A stretch of DNA of 64,000 bases from Alicyclobacillus sacchari (GTDB taxonomy: Bacteria; Bacillota; Bacilli; Alicyclobacillales; Alicyclobacillaceae). The notes under the pieces were generated by a model, which ran no database searches, was not told the origin of the DNA, and saw only the letters and a list, made by a program, of their open reading frames with translations. Position numbers and translations under genes: made by a program. Below are positions 1-8,399 of this stretch, one piece after another (within the stretch, counting starts at the first letter, position 1; each line of letters starts with the position of its first letter). The DNA lies in NCBI RefSeq assembly GCF_004366795.1, contig NZ_SORF01000005.1, forward strand, positions 62,001 through 126,000. The letters are read 5' to 3'.

Positions 1-332
1 CCGACGGCCGACGAGGGTACTTCCCGCTCATACTCCATTCGCAATGCTCGTTCGATGTCGGCGCACACCGCCTCGAGCTGCTCGACCGAGATTGGACGTT
101 TTTCGCATGCTCGCATCAGACCTCGGTACAATTTTTCTCGCGAAAACTCCTCGCGTTCCTGATCCTTTTTAACCACCATGAGCGGCCTTTGTTCAACGCG
201 CTCATAGGTAGTAAATCGGCGACCGCAGGCTCCGTTCACACATTCGCGACGACGCCGGATGGTACTGCCGTCCTCGCCTGGACGCGATTCGACAACACGC
301 GTGTTCTCAGCGTCGCAGTACGGACATTTCAT
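1..332 (-). CDS. nrdR: Transcriptional repressor NrdR (3' part beyond window edge)
   Basis: NrdR represses ribonucleotide reductase genes through an N-terminal zinc ribbon and an ATP-cone that senses ATP/dATP. The visible 110 residues begin [18 protein letters not shown], followed by an RRRREC block and RFTTYER, the family signature. From about residue 48 the ATP-cone starts ([23 protein letters not shown]). The full protein is usually near 150 residues, so roughly a quarter lies outside the window. The second metal knuckle reads C-VNGA-C (four residues between cysteines) instead of the usual CxxC. No strong Shine-Dalgarno was needed to fix the start, since the first codon gives the conserved MKCPYC. 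Identification is very secure. Confidence 0.95.
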   Translation of the reverse strand, partial: MKCPYCDAENTRVVESRPGEDGSTIRRRRECVNGACGRRFTTYERVEQRPLMVVKKDQEREEFSREKLYRGLMRACEKRPISVEQLEAVCADIERALRMEYEREVPSSAV

Positions 333-482
333 CCCAGTCACCACCTTAGCTCGTCCAGCCAAACACCCATATATGTGGTGTCACCAAAGAAACAATCGCA
401 TTATACACGCTACATGTGCACGTGACAAGACGTGGCAGGATCGCCATTGAACCGCTTCGGAGCGCGGTTTCACGATGATTTT

Positions 483-1346
483 TCAACCTTTTTGTCGAAA
501 AAGATTCGCCACGGAATCTACGATCAGATCGGGCCTCGGATCGCCGGGCTTAGGTTCACCGCTGATCCCAGAGCGAACGAACACGCTGTAGATGCCCGTT
601 TGATTGCCCGCTAGAATGTCAGTCTGCAGATTGTCACCGACGATAAAAGCTCTCTCTGCAGGCACTCCGTACCGAGATAAGGCATACTGGACAAACAAAG
701 GGTCGGGCTTCCCAGTCACCACCACCTCGGCACTCGAGGCAGCAGCGACAAACGCCCCAATCGCTCCATTGCCGGGCATGAAGCCGTCTTCGACAGGAAG
801 TCGCACGTCCGGGTTCGTCAATGCGAACCAGCCCACGCGATATGCGACACGGGATACCAGTGCGAGATCGGCATATGTCGCAGCCGGATCGAGACCGACC
901 GCAGCCGCGTGTGCCGACTCCACCCAGGATTCGCGAATGTCTTTTCCGTCCGCCCGGCGAGCGTCAAATCCAGCCGTCCGCAGTGCCTCGCGCAAACCTT
1001 CTCCCCCCACATACGCGACGATCGCGCCCGGCTCAGCCACCCGTTGGGAAACGGCGTCAGCCGCTGCCTGCGCCGACGTACAGACCTCGTCGACCGACGC
1101 GGTAAAACCCATTCGATGCAACGCCGCAACCACAGACTCCGGCGTCCGCGAGGAATTGTTGGTGAAAAAGACGGGGCGAATTCCGGCATCCCGCAACCTT
1201 TCGACAAACTCCGAGGCACCGTCAATCACGTCGTTGCCACGCCACAAGGTGCCGTCGAGATCCAGAAGCGCCAGCTCAAATCGTGCGACTTCGGGCACGT
1301 CTCTCCGCAAAGCGGATGTATCGAATTGCAATGGCTGTTCGGCCAT
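483..1346 (-). CDS. HAD-IIA family sugar/nucleotide phosphatase (NagD-like)
   Basis: This is a 287-residue HAD-superfamily hydrolase of the NagD/AraL type. Motif I is DLDGTL with the nucleophile and acid Asp29/Asp31. Motif II sits in FFTNNSSRT, motif III in GKPD, and motif IV in GDNLQTDI. The large C2-type cap between motifs II and III fits class IIA. Such enzymes dephosphorylate small sugar phosphates, nucleotides or metabolic by-products in the cytoplasm; the substrate here cannot be told. The frame stays open to 1508, but I chose ATG 1346 because GGAAGGA lies a suitable distance upstream and the family N-terminus fits. It follows the small gene at 1408-1872 on the same strand, probably in one transcript. 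Confidence 0.85.
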   Translation of the reverse strand: MAEQPLQFDTSALRRDVPEVARFELALLDLDGTLWRGNDVIDGASEFVERLRDAGIRPVFFTNNSSRTPESVVAALHRMGFTASVDEVCTSAQAAADAVSQRVAEPGAIVAYVGGEGLREALRTAGFDARRADGKDIRESWVESAHAAAVGLDPAATYADLALVSRVAYRVGWFALTNPDVRLPVEDGFMPGNGAIGAFVAAASSAEVVVTGKPDPLFVQYALSRYGVPAERAFIVGDNLQTDILAGNQTGIYSVFVRSGISGEPKPGDPRPDLIVDSVANLFRQKG

Positions 1347-1407
1347 GGTGCACACGTCCTTCCGTACAAGCGTCACAAGAAGTGTACCACGCACACACGC
1401 GCACTGC

Positions 1408-1872
1408 TTACCCGTTCGCCCGCTCGAGGGCCGCGAATGCGCTATGAAGCCACCTCCTGCGCTCACGATGCCACAACTGCAGCGAGTGGAGCCAATCCGC
1501 TTCGACACCTGATTGCACGAGTACGGTCAGTTCATCTTGCGCGCGGACATCGGCCAAATCGGTACGGCGAATGGTCTCCATGAGCAATTGGCGCGTACGT
1601 TCCTGTTCCGTTGATGCCTCAGTGGGTATAAAGTGCAACCGTATACAATGACCGACCGCCACGATACGAAGACGGCTTGTTTCCAATTGGGTAACCACCA
1701 ACGGTGATAGGACGTTGGCGCCGTACTCCTTGGCTTGAAGCTCGTCGACAAGTGCTGACATGACTTGCTCTGCATACAGTGAACGACGCAAATCGCGCAG
1801 GGATATCCCCCAAACCGGATGGATCGGTCGCCGCGACTGCCTTATCGGTACAGGCACCCCCGGTTCTGACAT
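1408..1872 (-). CDS. Hypothetical protein, 154 aa
   Basis: I do not recognise this protein. It starts at ATG 1872, with AGAAGGAG nine bases upstream, and is rich in charged residues, with no signal peptide or membrane segment. The C-terminal half (ERTRQLLMETIRRTDLADV, then LQLWHRERRRW) looks helical. It lies 61 bp upstream of the HAD phosphatase on the same strand, so the two are probably co-transcribed and may share a role. Codon use matches the neighbours. An overlapping frame (1619-1936) was judged a shadow because it lacks a comparable ribosome site. Confidence 0.6.
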   Translation of the reverse strand: MSEPGVPVPIRQSRRPIHPVWGISLRDLRRSLYAEQVMSALVDELQAKEYGANVLSPLVVTQLETSRLRIVAVGHCIRLHFIPTEASTEQERTRQLLMETIRRTDLADVRAQDELTVLVQSGVEADWLHSLQLWHRERRRWLHSAFAALERANG

Positions 1873-2189
1873 AGAACATCGCTCCTTCTGCGGCTAGCTC
1901 TGGCCCATCGTATGACCCCCACCCCTGTGCCGTCACCGTTCCGAAAGAACTTCACGGAATATCAAATTGACCAGAATCACGCAAACTTTTAACATGAAAG
2001 CTGGCGATTCTCGGCCCATCTCGGAAGTGCGGCGGCCATTTGCACACTACACATACGAGATCGGCGGCCGCGAACGGCCGTGTACATACCCTTTCGCGAC
2101 AAAACGACATCATTAGCAACTCGTTTCGCGAAGCCACATCACCCAGTTCACGTGAGCTACTTGCAACGAGCGAATGTTGAGGAGGAATC
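1873..2189. other. Intergenic region between divergent genes
   Basis: About 317 bp separates the minus-strand hypothetical gene from the plus-strand glycosyltransferase. A weak minus-strand promoter-like pair is visible (TTGCGT, 17 bp, TATTCC near 1963-1991). An inverted repeat CGGCCG-CGAA-CGGCCG lies near 2064-2079. A 61-residue frame here (1952-2137, minus) has no ribosome site and an unlikely composition, so it was not called. Confidence 0.4.
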
Positions 2190-3449
2190 TTGCACTTGAC
2201 TCCCGCAAATCACCTTTCAAGGAAATGGCTCTGGAGCTTCGTCTTATTGGTGCTCGCAGTGCTATTTCATCTGTATTTCATCGTAAGCGCGTGGAGACAG
2301 CCAGTGATGCTATACGGCGACGCGTATTATTACGATCACTCGGCCACCGTGCTCAACGCGCTACATCTGTACTCCTACTGGAGTTGGGGCCCGGCGGCAC
2401 AAGTGACGCCAGGATATCCGCTCTTCCTGGCCTTGATTTATCGATTCGCGTCCTTGTTTTCGCAGAGTCATCAGGTCGGGATGCACATGGCACAAACGGT
2501 GCAACACTTGCTCTCCGTGGTCACCGTGATACTCGTGTACAGATTGATGCGTTTTCGCCTGCCACGCTGGGCCAGCTTCATCGGGGGCCTGCTGTGGTTG
2601 CTGTACCCGCCGGTCATTTACGCGAACAACCAACTCCTGACGGAGAACCTGTACATTCCTTGTCTACTGGCGTTCACCTTTGCATTCCTCACCGCCATTC
2701 GCGATCAAACGCGCTGGCAGTTCGCCCTGGCTGGTTTTTGGCTGGCCGTGACCACATTGGTTCGCCCAAGCGTCATGCCGCTGGTCGCTGCGCCTTTGCT
2801 GTTGCTTTTCGATCGCGCGGTACGCGCATATTGGCGGCACTGGCTCGGTGAAGTTGCCGCGTATGTCGGTGTTTTCGTAATCGCCATGCTGCCTTGGTGG
2901 ATACGCAACGCCGTGGTCATGCACCAATTGATCCTGACGGATCTCGACTCGGCCAATCCGTTGCTCTACGGCTCGGATCCCAATTTTGAAAAGGACACTT
3001 CGTTGAGCAGCGGATTATCTTTGGAACAGCAAAAGCAACTTGCAATCCACCGGATCGAAATCGGTTTTCATACCCACCCAATCCTGTACTTAAAATGGTA
3101 TACTCTCGACAAGATTGGACTGTTATTCGGCACGCCGTGGTACAATTCGACATTGGCGAAGCATGCGGGGCTGCTTACACGCGCCACCTTTGCATACGCC
3201 CACGCGCATATACTCTGGGTCGTCATTGGGGCGGTGGGCTTGCTCATGAGTGCATGGTTGCCGTACTTGCGGTGGATTGCGGCACTGACTCTCTTTCTCA
3301 TTGCCGTGCAACTGCCGTTTATCCCTATCAATCGCTACGCCTATCCGATCATGCCGTTTTTTTTCCTCGGCGTGGGTGTAGTGCTGTACGGACTGCAACA
3401 ACTTTGGCTCCGCCGAGGCGGTGCTGTTCCATCGTCGCAAGGGACCTAA
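2190..3449 (+). CDS. GT-C type polyprenyl-phosphate-sugar glycosyltransferase (PMT/ArnT-like membrane protein)
   Basis: The protein is a 419-residue polytopic membrane protein with about ten hydrophobic segments. An early extracytoplasmic loop contains LYGDAYYYDHSA, an acidic loop typical of GT-C enzymes, which use polyprenyl-phosphate sugars as donors (ArnT, PMT, PglK-independent transferases). A second loop includes LVRPSVMPL and PWWIRNAVV, both common in this superfamily. It probably moves a sugar from undecaprenyl-phosphate onto an acceptor outside the membrane. It starts with TTG 2190 just after GAGGAGGA; an in-frame TTG at 2196 has better spacing and may be the true start. Downstream genes supply a donor synthase and a flippase-like protein. 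Acceptor unknown. Confidence 0.75.
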   Translation: MHLTPANHLSRKWLWSFVLLVLAVLFHLYFIVSAWRQPVMLYGDAYYYDHSATVLNALHLYSYWSWGPAAQVTPGYPLFLALIYRFASLFSQSHQVGMHMAQTVQHLLSVVTVILVYRLMRFRLPRWASFIGGLLWLLYPPVIYANNQLLTENLYIPCLLAFTFAFLTAIRDQTRWQFALAGFWLAVTTLVRPSVMPLVAAPLLLLFDRAVRAYWRHWLGEVAAYVGVFVIAMLPWWIRNAVVMHQLILTDLDSANPLLYGSDPNFEKDTSLSSGLSLEQQKQLAIHRIEIGFHTHPILYLKWYTLDKIGLLFGTPWYNSTLAKHAGLLTRATFAYAHAHILWVVIGAVGLLMSAWLPYLRWIAALTLFLIAVQLPFIPINRYAYPIMPFFFLGVGVVLYGLQQLWLRRGGAVPSSQGT

Positions 3450-3472
3450 CATAAACGGAGGAGCAAAACTCA

Positions 3473-4390
3473 ATGCGGATTGCGGTACTCATCCCGTGTT
3501 ACAACGAAGAATTGACCATCGGCAAGGTGGTCGCCGACTTTCGGCGAGAATTACCTGACGCCGAAATTTACGTGTACGACAACAATTCTCGAGATCGCAC
3601 GGCTGAAATCGCGCGGACGGCGGGCGCCATCGTGCGCCGGGAAATTCGCCAGGGAAAAGGCAATGTCGTCCGCTCGATGTTTCGAGATATCGACGCAGAC
3701 ATCTACGTGATGATCGACGGCGATGACACCTACCCCGCCGAATTTGTGCACGACTTAATCCAACCCGTCGCTGCCGGTGAGGCGGACATGAGTATTGGGG
3801 ACCGCCATTCCGATGGATCGTATTCGAGCGAAAACAAACGGCCGTTTCATAACTTTGGTAACCAATTTGTGAAGGCTTTGATCAATCGCCTGTTCCGCTC
3901 GCAATTGCGCGACATCATGACCGGATACCGCGTGTTTAACCGGCGTTTCGCCAAGACCATGCCGATTCAAAGCGAAGGTTTTGAAATCGAGACAGAGATG
4001 ACGTTGCATGCACTGGACAAGCGTTTCCGGATTATCGAAATCCCGATCCGCTATCGGGATCGTCCACCGGGCAGTGAATCGAAGCTGAACACGGTGAGCG
4101 ACGGCATACGCGTGCTCAAAACGGTGTTCTGGATTTTTAAAGATTATAAGCCGCTGGCCTTTTTTGGCACGGTTGCTCTGCTTCTTTTTATCGCCGGACT
4201 CGCCGTCGGCATTCCAGTCATCACGGAGTTTTTTGCGAGCGGCCGGATTGCAAAAATGCCATCTGCGATCCTGGCAGTCGGCCTGATGGTGCTCGCGACC
4301 AACTCGCTCACATGTGGGTTTATTCTGGATACCATTGTCCGAAATCACCGGGACAATTATGAGCTGTTGCAAAATGAGTTCAAAGATTGA
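3473..4390 (+). CDS. GT2 family polyprenyl-phosphate glycosyltransferase (DPM1/ArnC-like)
   Basis: This enzyme likely transfers a sugar from a nucleotide donor to undecaprenyl phosphate at the cytoplasmic face. The GT2 fold begins with VLIPCYNEELTIGKVV, then YVYDNNSRDRT. The metal-binding DGDDTYP replaces the classic DxD region, and the conserved DIMTGYRVF and EGFEIETEM acceptor motifs follow. The last 80 residues hold two membrane segments (FFGTVALLLFIAGLAVGI and AILAVGLMVLATNSLTCGF), as in ArnC/GtrB-type enzymes. The ATG 3473 start is preceded by ACGGAGGAG. It sits 23 bp after the GT-C gene and overlaps the next gene, giving a compact three-gene operon. Confidence 0.88.
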   Translation: MRIAVLIPCYNEELTIGKVVADFRRELPDAEIYVYDNNSRDRTAEIARTAGAIVRREIRQGKGNVVRSMFRDIDADIYVMIDGDDTYPAEFVHDLIQPVAAGEADMSIGDRHSDGSYSSENKRPFHNFGNQFVKALINRLFRSQLRDIMTGYRVFNRRFAKTMPIQSEGFEIETEMTLHALDKRFRIIEIPIRYRDRPPGSESKLNTVSDGIRVLKTVFWIFKDYKPLAFFGTVALLLFIAGLAVGIPVITEFFASGRIAKMPSAILAVGLMVLATNSLTCGFILDTIVRNHRDNYELLQNEFKD

Positions 4391-4775
4391 AGACCGGCAG
4401 CAGCAGCCGACGGCGAAAGGGCGCGTTTCCATGCTATACGTCGTACTGATTCTGGCCAACGTATGTCTTTTGGTAGGAGGACAGACTCTCTGGAAGTATG
4501 GCCTCCAACATCGCGATTTAACAGATATCCGCTCCATCATCGTCGCGATGTTCTCACCTTGGGTGATTGCAGGCATTGTTCTTTATGTGGTTGCCACTGT
4601 CATCTGGATCTTTTTGCTCAACAAGTTGTCCCTCAGCCTGCTTTACCCACTTCAAAGTTTGGCATATGTACTTGCCATTCTCGTCTCGATGTTCGTTTTC
4701 CACGAACATATCCCTGCCCTGCGCTGGGTTGGTGTCGGCGTCATTCTCGCGGGCGTGGCGCTTATCGCCGTATAA
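4374..4775 (+). CDS. SMR/EamA-like small membrane protein (ArnE/ArnF-type flippase candidate)
   Basis: The product is 133 residues with four hydrophobic segments and a typical SMR-type ending: YPLQSLAYVLAILVSMFVFHE, then LRWVGVGVILAGVALI. Homologues encoded with polyprenyl-phosphate glycosyltransferases flip the lipid-linked sugar across the membrane (ArnE/ArnF). The ATG at 4374 overlaps the end of the GT2 gene by 17 bp. An alternative in-frame ATG at 4431 has AAAGGG about ten bases upstream and would start directly at the first membrane helix. Fold assignment is good; the flippase role is inferred from context. Confidence 0.75.
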   Translation: MSSKIEDRQQQPTAKGRVSMLYVVLILANVCLLVGGQTLWKYGLQHRDLTDIRSIIVAMFSPWVIAGIVLYVVATVIWIFLLNKLSLSLLYPLQSLAYVLAILVSMFVFHEHIPALRWVGVGVILAGVALIAV

Positions 4776-4801
4776 CGGTCGGTAAGCGCCATGCCTCACC
4801 C

Positions 4802-5638
4802 TCAAACGATATAATCCCCATCGCAAATGGTAACTGCCTCACCAGTCATCAAGATATGACCGTCATCTCGCAATTCGATATCGAGATCGCCCCCAAGCAG
4901 ATGCACGGTGACTTGATTGCCGACCATCCCCTTGCGAGCCAAAGCAGCTACACTCGCGCAAGCACCAGTTCCGCATGCGTATGTCACGCCAGATCCGCGC
5001 TCGTAGACACGGAAGTCAATCTCAGACACCGATTTGACAGCCACAAACTCTGCATTGATCCGCTCCGGAAAATCTGGGTGCGACTCGATGCGCGGCCCTA
5101 TGCGCAGAACATCATCGTCATCGACGTGATCGACCAGCGAGACAAAGTGAGGATTGCCGACACTGACAAGCGTACCCCACACGTCAACGCCGCCGATGTC
5201 CACCGGGACGTCGTCTCCATGATGCCTTCCCGTATAAGGCACAGCGGACGACCCAAACTGTGCCTGCCCCATATCAATCGTCACAGAGGGGACACGCCCA
5301 TGGCAATCAATATGAACTCGTGCTTCCACCACTCCCGCTTTGGTCTCGATGGAGAAGACGCCCGTATCGACGAGACCGTGCTCGTACGCATATTTCGCCA
5401 CACAACGCAGGCCATTTCCGCAAGACTCCGCTTCCGAGCCATCCGCGTTCCAAATCCGCATCCGGACATCCGCCACGTCGGAAGGTTCTATGACAATCAG
5501 TCCGTCGGAACCAACACCGCGGCGCACGTCACTCACTCGTCTTGCCAACTCCGCCAGGTGCAGTGAAGGCAGTTGTGTCTCTACCGTTGAAACATAGACA
5601 TAGTTGTTGCCGAGCGCATGCATCTTGGTGAACCTCAT
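4802..5638 (-). CDS. dapF: Diaminopimelate epimerase
   Basis: DapF interconverts LL- and meso-diaminopimelate in the lysine and peptidoglycan pathway. Both catalytic cysteines are visible: Cys73 in ESCGNGLRC and Cys222 in YACGTGACA. The N-terminal MHALGNNYVYV and GVGSDGLIVI blocks are typical, and the 278-residue length matches the family. The ATG start at 5638 has AAGGGGG seven bases upstream. The gene is convergent with the glycosylation set and divergent from tRNA-Leu. Identification is very secure. Confidence 0.97.
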   Translation of the reverse strand: MRFTKMHALGNNYVYVSTVETQLPSLHLAELARRVSDVRRGVGSDGLIVIEPSDVADVRMRIWNADGSEAESCGNGLRCVAKYAYEHGLVDTGVFSIETKAGVVEARVHIDCHGRVPSVTIDMGQAQFGSSAVPYTGRHHGDDVPVDIGGVDVWGTLVSVGNPHFVSLVDHVDDDDVLRIGPRIESHPDFPERINAEFVAVKSVSEIDFRVYERGSGVTYACGTGACASVAALARKGMVGNQVTVHLLGGDLDIELRDDGHILMTGEAVTICDGDYIV

Positions 5639-5696
5639 TGGGCAACCCCCTTGGTACCAACATAGAAAAATTTTTTCGTCCGATCGAAAATATTCG

Positions 5697-5725
5697 TTGC
5701 AATCCGCTCAAATTCCTTGTATACT
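5697..5725 (+). promoter_or_regulatory. Sigma-A promoter of tRNA-Leu
   Basis: TTGCAA (5697-5702) and TATACT (5720-5725) are separated by exactly 17 bp, placing transcription start about 18-20 bp before the mature tRNA. Confidence 0.8.
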
Positions 5726-5749
5726 TTAATCGTTGCCTCGATGAGATGC

Positions 5750-5836
5750 GCGGTCGTGGCGGAATCGGCAGACGCGCTAGATTCAGGTTCTAGTGGGGGC
5801 AACCCCGTGGAGGTTCAAGTCCTCTCGACCGCACCA
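5750..5836 (+). tRNA. tRNA-Leu (anticodon CAG)
   Basis: The 87-nt gene folds as a type II tRNA. The acceptor stem is GCGGTCG/CGACCGC and the anticodon stem is CTAGA/TCTAG, enclosing TTCAGGT with anticodon CAG. The long variable arm is TGGGGGCAACCCCG and the T-loop is GTTCAAGTC. CCA is encoded at the 3' end (5834-5836). The long variable arm together with the CAG anticodon identifies leucine. Confidence 0.97.
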
Positions 5837-5841
5837 ATGAG

Positions 5842-5875
5842 AAGGGATTTCGGACATCGTCCGAAGTTCCTTTTT
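5842..5875 (+). terminator. Intrinsic terminator after tRNA-Leu
   Basis: The stem TTCGGAC-ATC-GTCCGAA, extended by GGA/TCC, is followed by TTTTT at 5871-5875. Confidence 0.85.
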
Positions 5876-5900
5876 CCATTTTTACCAACCTTCCATTTGA

Positions 5901-6320
5901 TCACGGCAATATAAACAACACATCATTCCCCGGACCAACACAGGCCAATGCAATGACGGTTGCGATCAGCACGACATTGTACTCGAATCCACCACGGTCG
6001 GCCCAGTACCCATTGCGCCAATGAACCGTTATAATGGCGTCCAACATGACGACAATGACAAAGACGGCGGCCACCGGCAATAATACGCCGACACATAGCA
6101 TTGCGCCTGCGAGCAATTCCAACGCGCCCGCTAAGATGGCCCAAATCCGGCCGCCCGGACGAAACCCCAAGCTTTCGAGCCACTGTCCTGTTCCGGAAAT
6201 ACCCGCACCTCCGAACCAACCAAACAATTTCTGCGTGCCGTGTCCAATGAACGTCAAGCCAATAACCAGCCGAACAATCAACAAACCGACATCCGCCAGA
6301 CTTGATTCCGACATGCCCAT
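5901..6320 (-). CDS. DoxX family membrane protein
   Basis: This 139-residue protein has four hydrophobic segments and the DoxX signature: LLIVRLVIGLTFIGHGTQKL near the N-terminus, FGWFGG, then LELLAGAMLCVGVLLP. DoxX-family proteins are small integral membrane proteins linked to thiol/oxidative stress or terminal oxidase function; the exact role is unclear. ATG 6320 and ATG 6314 are both possible after AAAGGGTGGG. It is monocistronic and convergent with the tRNA terminator region. Confidence 0.85.
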   Translation of the reverse strand: MGMSESSLADVGLLIVRLVIGLTFIGHGTQKLFGWFGGAGISGTGQWLESLGFRPGGRIWAILAGALELLAGAMLCVGVLLPVAAVFVIVVMLDAIITVHWRNGYWADRGGFEYNVVLIATVIALACVGPGNDVLFILP

Positions 6321-6437
6321 CCCACCCTTTACCCATACACATACCTAGTTTCAGTGTTTCCGGAAGCGGACGGAAATACGCAAGCGAGCGAGCGCACAGT
6401 CCCGCATGCTTGCTCGGCGTACTGGATACGCTTGAAG

Positions 6438-6962
6438 ATGGGAGTTGAGGCGATTCGTGTGGTAATCTTGTCCTTTTCTGCAGCATTTCTCATAACTGTC
6501 TTCGCCACGAAAACACATCCGTGTCTCACCCAATACTGCAAAAGCGTACTCTGGGTGACCGTGATCGCACTCTTGTACAATCTCGTGTGTCGAGGATATC
6601 CACTTTGGTATCATCCGCGCTGGTGGCTGATGACGGACAAATTTTCACAACTGGTGCAAATCTTTGTTCTCCTTCCCTGCACCACCCTGCTGTTTCTACG
6701 GAACATGCCGCATCGGCCGTTGGTGAAAATCATGTACGGCTTCGGCTTTCTCGCAGTATACGGACTTTACGAGGCCTTGCTGTGTCTCACCCACGAAATT
6801 GTTTATTGCCACGGCTGGTCGTTCGGCTGGTCAATGTTGCTGGATGCCTGCATGTTCTTTGTCATGTGGCTACACAACGAAAACTGGCGCATCTCCATCG
6901 GATTATCCGGACTGATTATGTCGCTTTTTCTCGCCTGGTTTCATGTACCTTGGGATACCTAA
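6438..6962 (+). CDS. CBO0543-like polytopic membrane protein
   Basis: The 174-residue membrane protein has five or six hydrophobic segments and an extended loop HPRWWLMTDKFSQL followed by FVLLPCTTLLFL. This arrangement resembles the CBO0543 family of Firmicutes membrane proteins of unknown function, often found in endospore formers. The frame is open from 6354, but the stretch before ATG 6438 is polar and unlike the family, so I chose the internal start; its ribosome site is weak. No neighbour suggests a function. Confidence 0.6.
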   Translation: MGVEAIRVVILSFSAAFLITVFATKTHPCLTQYCKSVLWVTVIALLYNLVCRGYPLWYHPRWWLMTDKFSQLVQIFVLLPCTTLLFLRNMPHRPLVKIMYGFGFLAVYGLYEALLCLTHEIVYCHGWSFGWSMLLDACMFFVMWLHNENWRISIGLSGLIMSLFLAWFHVPWDT

Positions 6963-6997
6963 AAGGAAAAGGCCAGGGACGACAACCCACTGGCCTT
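6961..6997 (-). terminator. Terminator of the importer/beta-glucosidase operon
   Basis: AAGGCCAG (6969-6976) pairs with CTGGCCTT (6990-6997). Read on the minus strand, the hairpin is followed by TTTTCCTTTT. It lies just after the beta-glucosidase stop and overlaps the end of the converging CBO0543-like gene. Confidence 0.75.
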
Positions 6998-7014
6998 GCA
7001 TCGATATAGCGTTG

Positions 7015-8382
7015 TTATGACACCGTTCCTGGAACGGTTTCCGGCAATCCGTTCACCGCGATCACCTGGCGATACCACTTATAACTGTCCTTCGGAATGC
7101 GCTCTTGCGTGTCATAATCCACGTAAATGATACCAAAGCGCTTCGTATAGCCGAACGCCCACTCGAAGTTATCCATCAAGGACCAAAGGTAATACCCCTT
7201 CAAGTTCCCGCCTTCTGCAATGAATTTGCGAGCGGCCTCAAGATGTTGATGCACATACGAGATTCTGTCCGGATCATGCACGTTGCCATTCTCGACCACA
7301 TCAGCACACGCTGCGCCATTCTCCGTAATGTAAAGCGGAAGATCTGTGTAATCCTGCCGTAGGCGGTGCAACAAATCGTACAGCGCCTCGGGATACACTT
7401 CCCACCCCATGTCCGTCACCGGATTGTCCGTTTTTAGATGTTTCACGCCCAACAGTGGATCGTTCGGTTCATCCGCAACCAAGGACCGAGTGTAGAAGTT
7501 GATGCCAAGGAAATCCATCTTCGTTGCGATGGTCTCCAGGTCTCCAGGACGAACCACATCCAAATCCCCGCAGAAGTGCTCCACGCGCTCCATAAACTCA
7601 GCCGGATACTCGCCTTTGAAGATCGGATCGAGGAACCAGCGGTTCGCAAAGCAGTCCTGACGCGCTGCCGCAGCCAAATCGGCCGGAGAGTCCGAGGCGG
7701 GATATGCAGGAGTCAGATTGAGAGTAATACCAATTTCACCCTTCAGGCCGAGCGAACGATATAATTTCACTGCTTCACCATGTGACAACAGAAGGTGATG
7801 TGCCGCACGGTATGCGCGTCGCCAGTCACGTAAACCAGGCGCGTGCTCGCCGATCCCATAGCTGAGCAGCGATGCACACCAAGGCTCGTTGTGTGTGATC
7901 CACATCGGAATTTGATCGCCCAGCTCCCGAAATGCCTTTTCAGCAAATTCCAAATAGTAATCGACAACAGCCCGGTTCGACCAGCCACCTTCGTCCTCAA
8001 TCCATTGTGGTAAATCCCAATGGTAAATGGTCGCCGCAGGTGTGATCCCATGCTTGTGCAACTGCTCCAACAATCGCTTGTAAAAGTCAAACCCGTCGTT
8101 TAGGACCTTTCCTTTCGCAGGAAAAACACGCGGCCAGGCCAAGGAAAAACGGTAAGAACGGATCCCCAGCTCAGCCATGAGTTTGACGTCAGATTCATAG
8201 CGATGATAGTGATCGCAGGCGATATCCCCCGTGTGTCCATGCAACACCTTGCCGGGAGTTTTCGAAAACGTGTCCCAAATCGATGGTCCTCTGCCACCTT
8301 CTGTCGCGGCGCCTTCGATTTGGTATGAAGCGGTCGCGGCGCCCCAAATAAAATCCTCCGGAAACGTACGGTTTTGACTCAT
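7015..8382 (-). CDS. GH1 family beta-glucosidase
   Basis: This cytoplasmic 455-residue enzyme hydrolyses terminal beta-glucosides and often beta-galactosides, fucosides or mannosides. The acid/base Glu166 lies in THNEPW and the nucleophile Glu354 in YITENGA. The N-terminal FPEDFIWGAATASYQIEGA and the C-terminal YYLWSLMDNFEWAFGY are GH1 hallmarks. No signal peptide is present, so it acts on imported oligosaccharides. It is the last gene of the minus-strand ABC importer operon, 17 bp after the last ATPase, with AAAGGGG upstream of ATG 8382. Opposite lies a GH2 beta-mannosidase, so gluco-manno-oligosaccharides are a reasonable joint substrate. Confidence 0.95.
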   Translation of the reverse strand: MSQNRTFPEDFIWGAATASYQIEGAATEGGRGPSIWDTFSKTPGKVLHGHTGDIACDHYHRYESDVKLMAELGIRSYRFSLAWPRVFPAKGKVLNDGFDFYKRLLEQLHKHGITPAATIYHWDLPQWIEDEGGWSNRAVVDYYLEFAEKAFRELGDQIPMWITHNEPWCASLLSYGIGEHAPGLRDWRRAYRAAHHLLLSHGEAVKLYRSLGLKGEIGITLNLTPAYPASDSPADLAAAARQDCFANRWFLDPIFKGEYPAEFMERVEHFCGDLDVVRPGDLETIATKMDFLGINFYTRSLVADEPNDPLLGVKHLKTDNPVTDMGWEVYPEALYDLLHRLRQDYTDLPLYITENGAACADVVENGNVHDPDRISYVHQHLEAARKFIAEGGNLKGYYLWSLMDNFEWAFGYTKRFGIIYVDYDTQERIPKDSYKWYRQVIAVNGLPETVPGTVS

Positions 8383-8399
8383 ATCTCATCGTATCCCCT

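Noticed and set aside
363-381. NrdR-box-like ACACC...GGTGT palindrome upstream of nrdR
   Set aside because: The core ATATAT fits but the arms are offset by one base, and only one site is present where NrdR usually binds a pair.
604-1512. 302-residue plus-strand frame opposite the HAD phosphatase
   Set aside because: Low-complexity translation, no ribosome site, and it mirrors a clear gene on the other strand.
1952-2137. 61-residue minus-strand frame
   Set aside because: No ribosome site and unlikely composition.
4463-5566. 367-residue plus frame opposite dapF
   Set aside because: An antisense shadow of dapF with Arg/His/Cys-rich translation.
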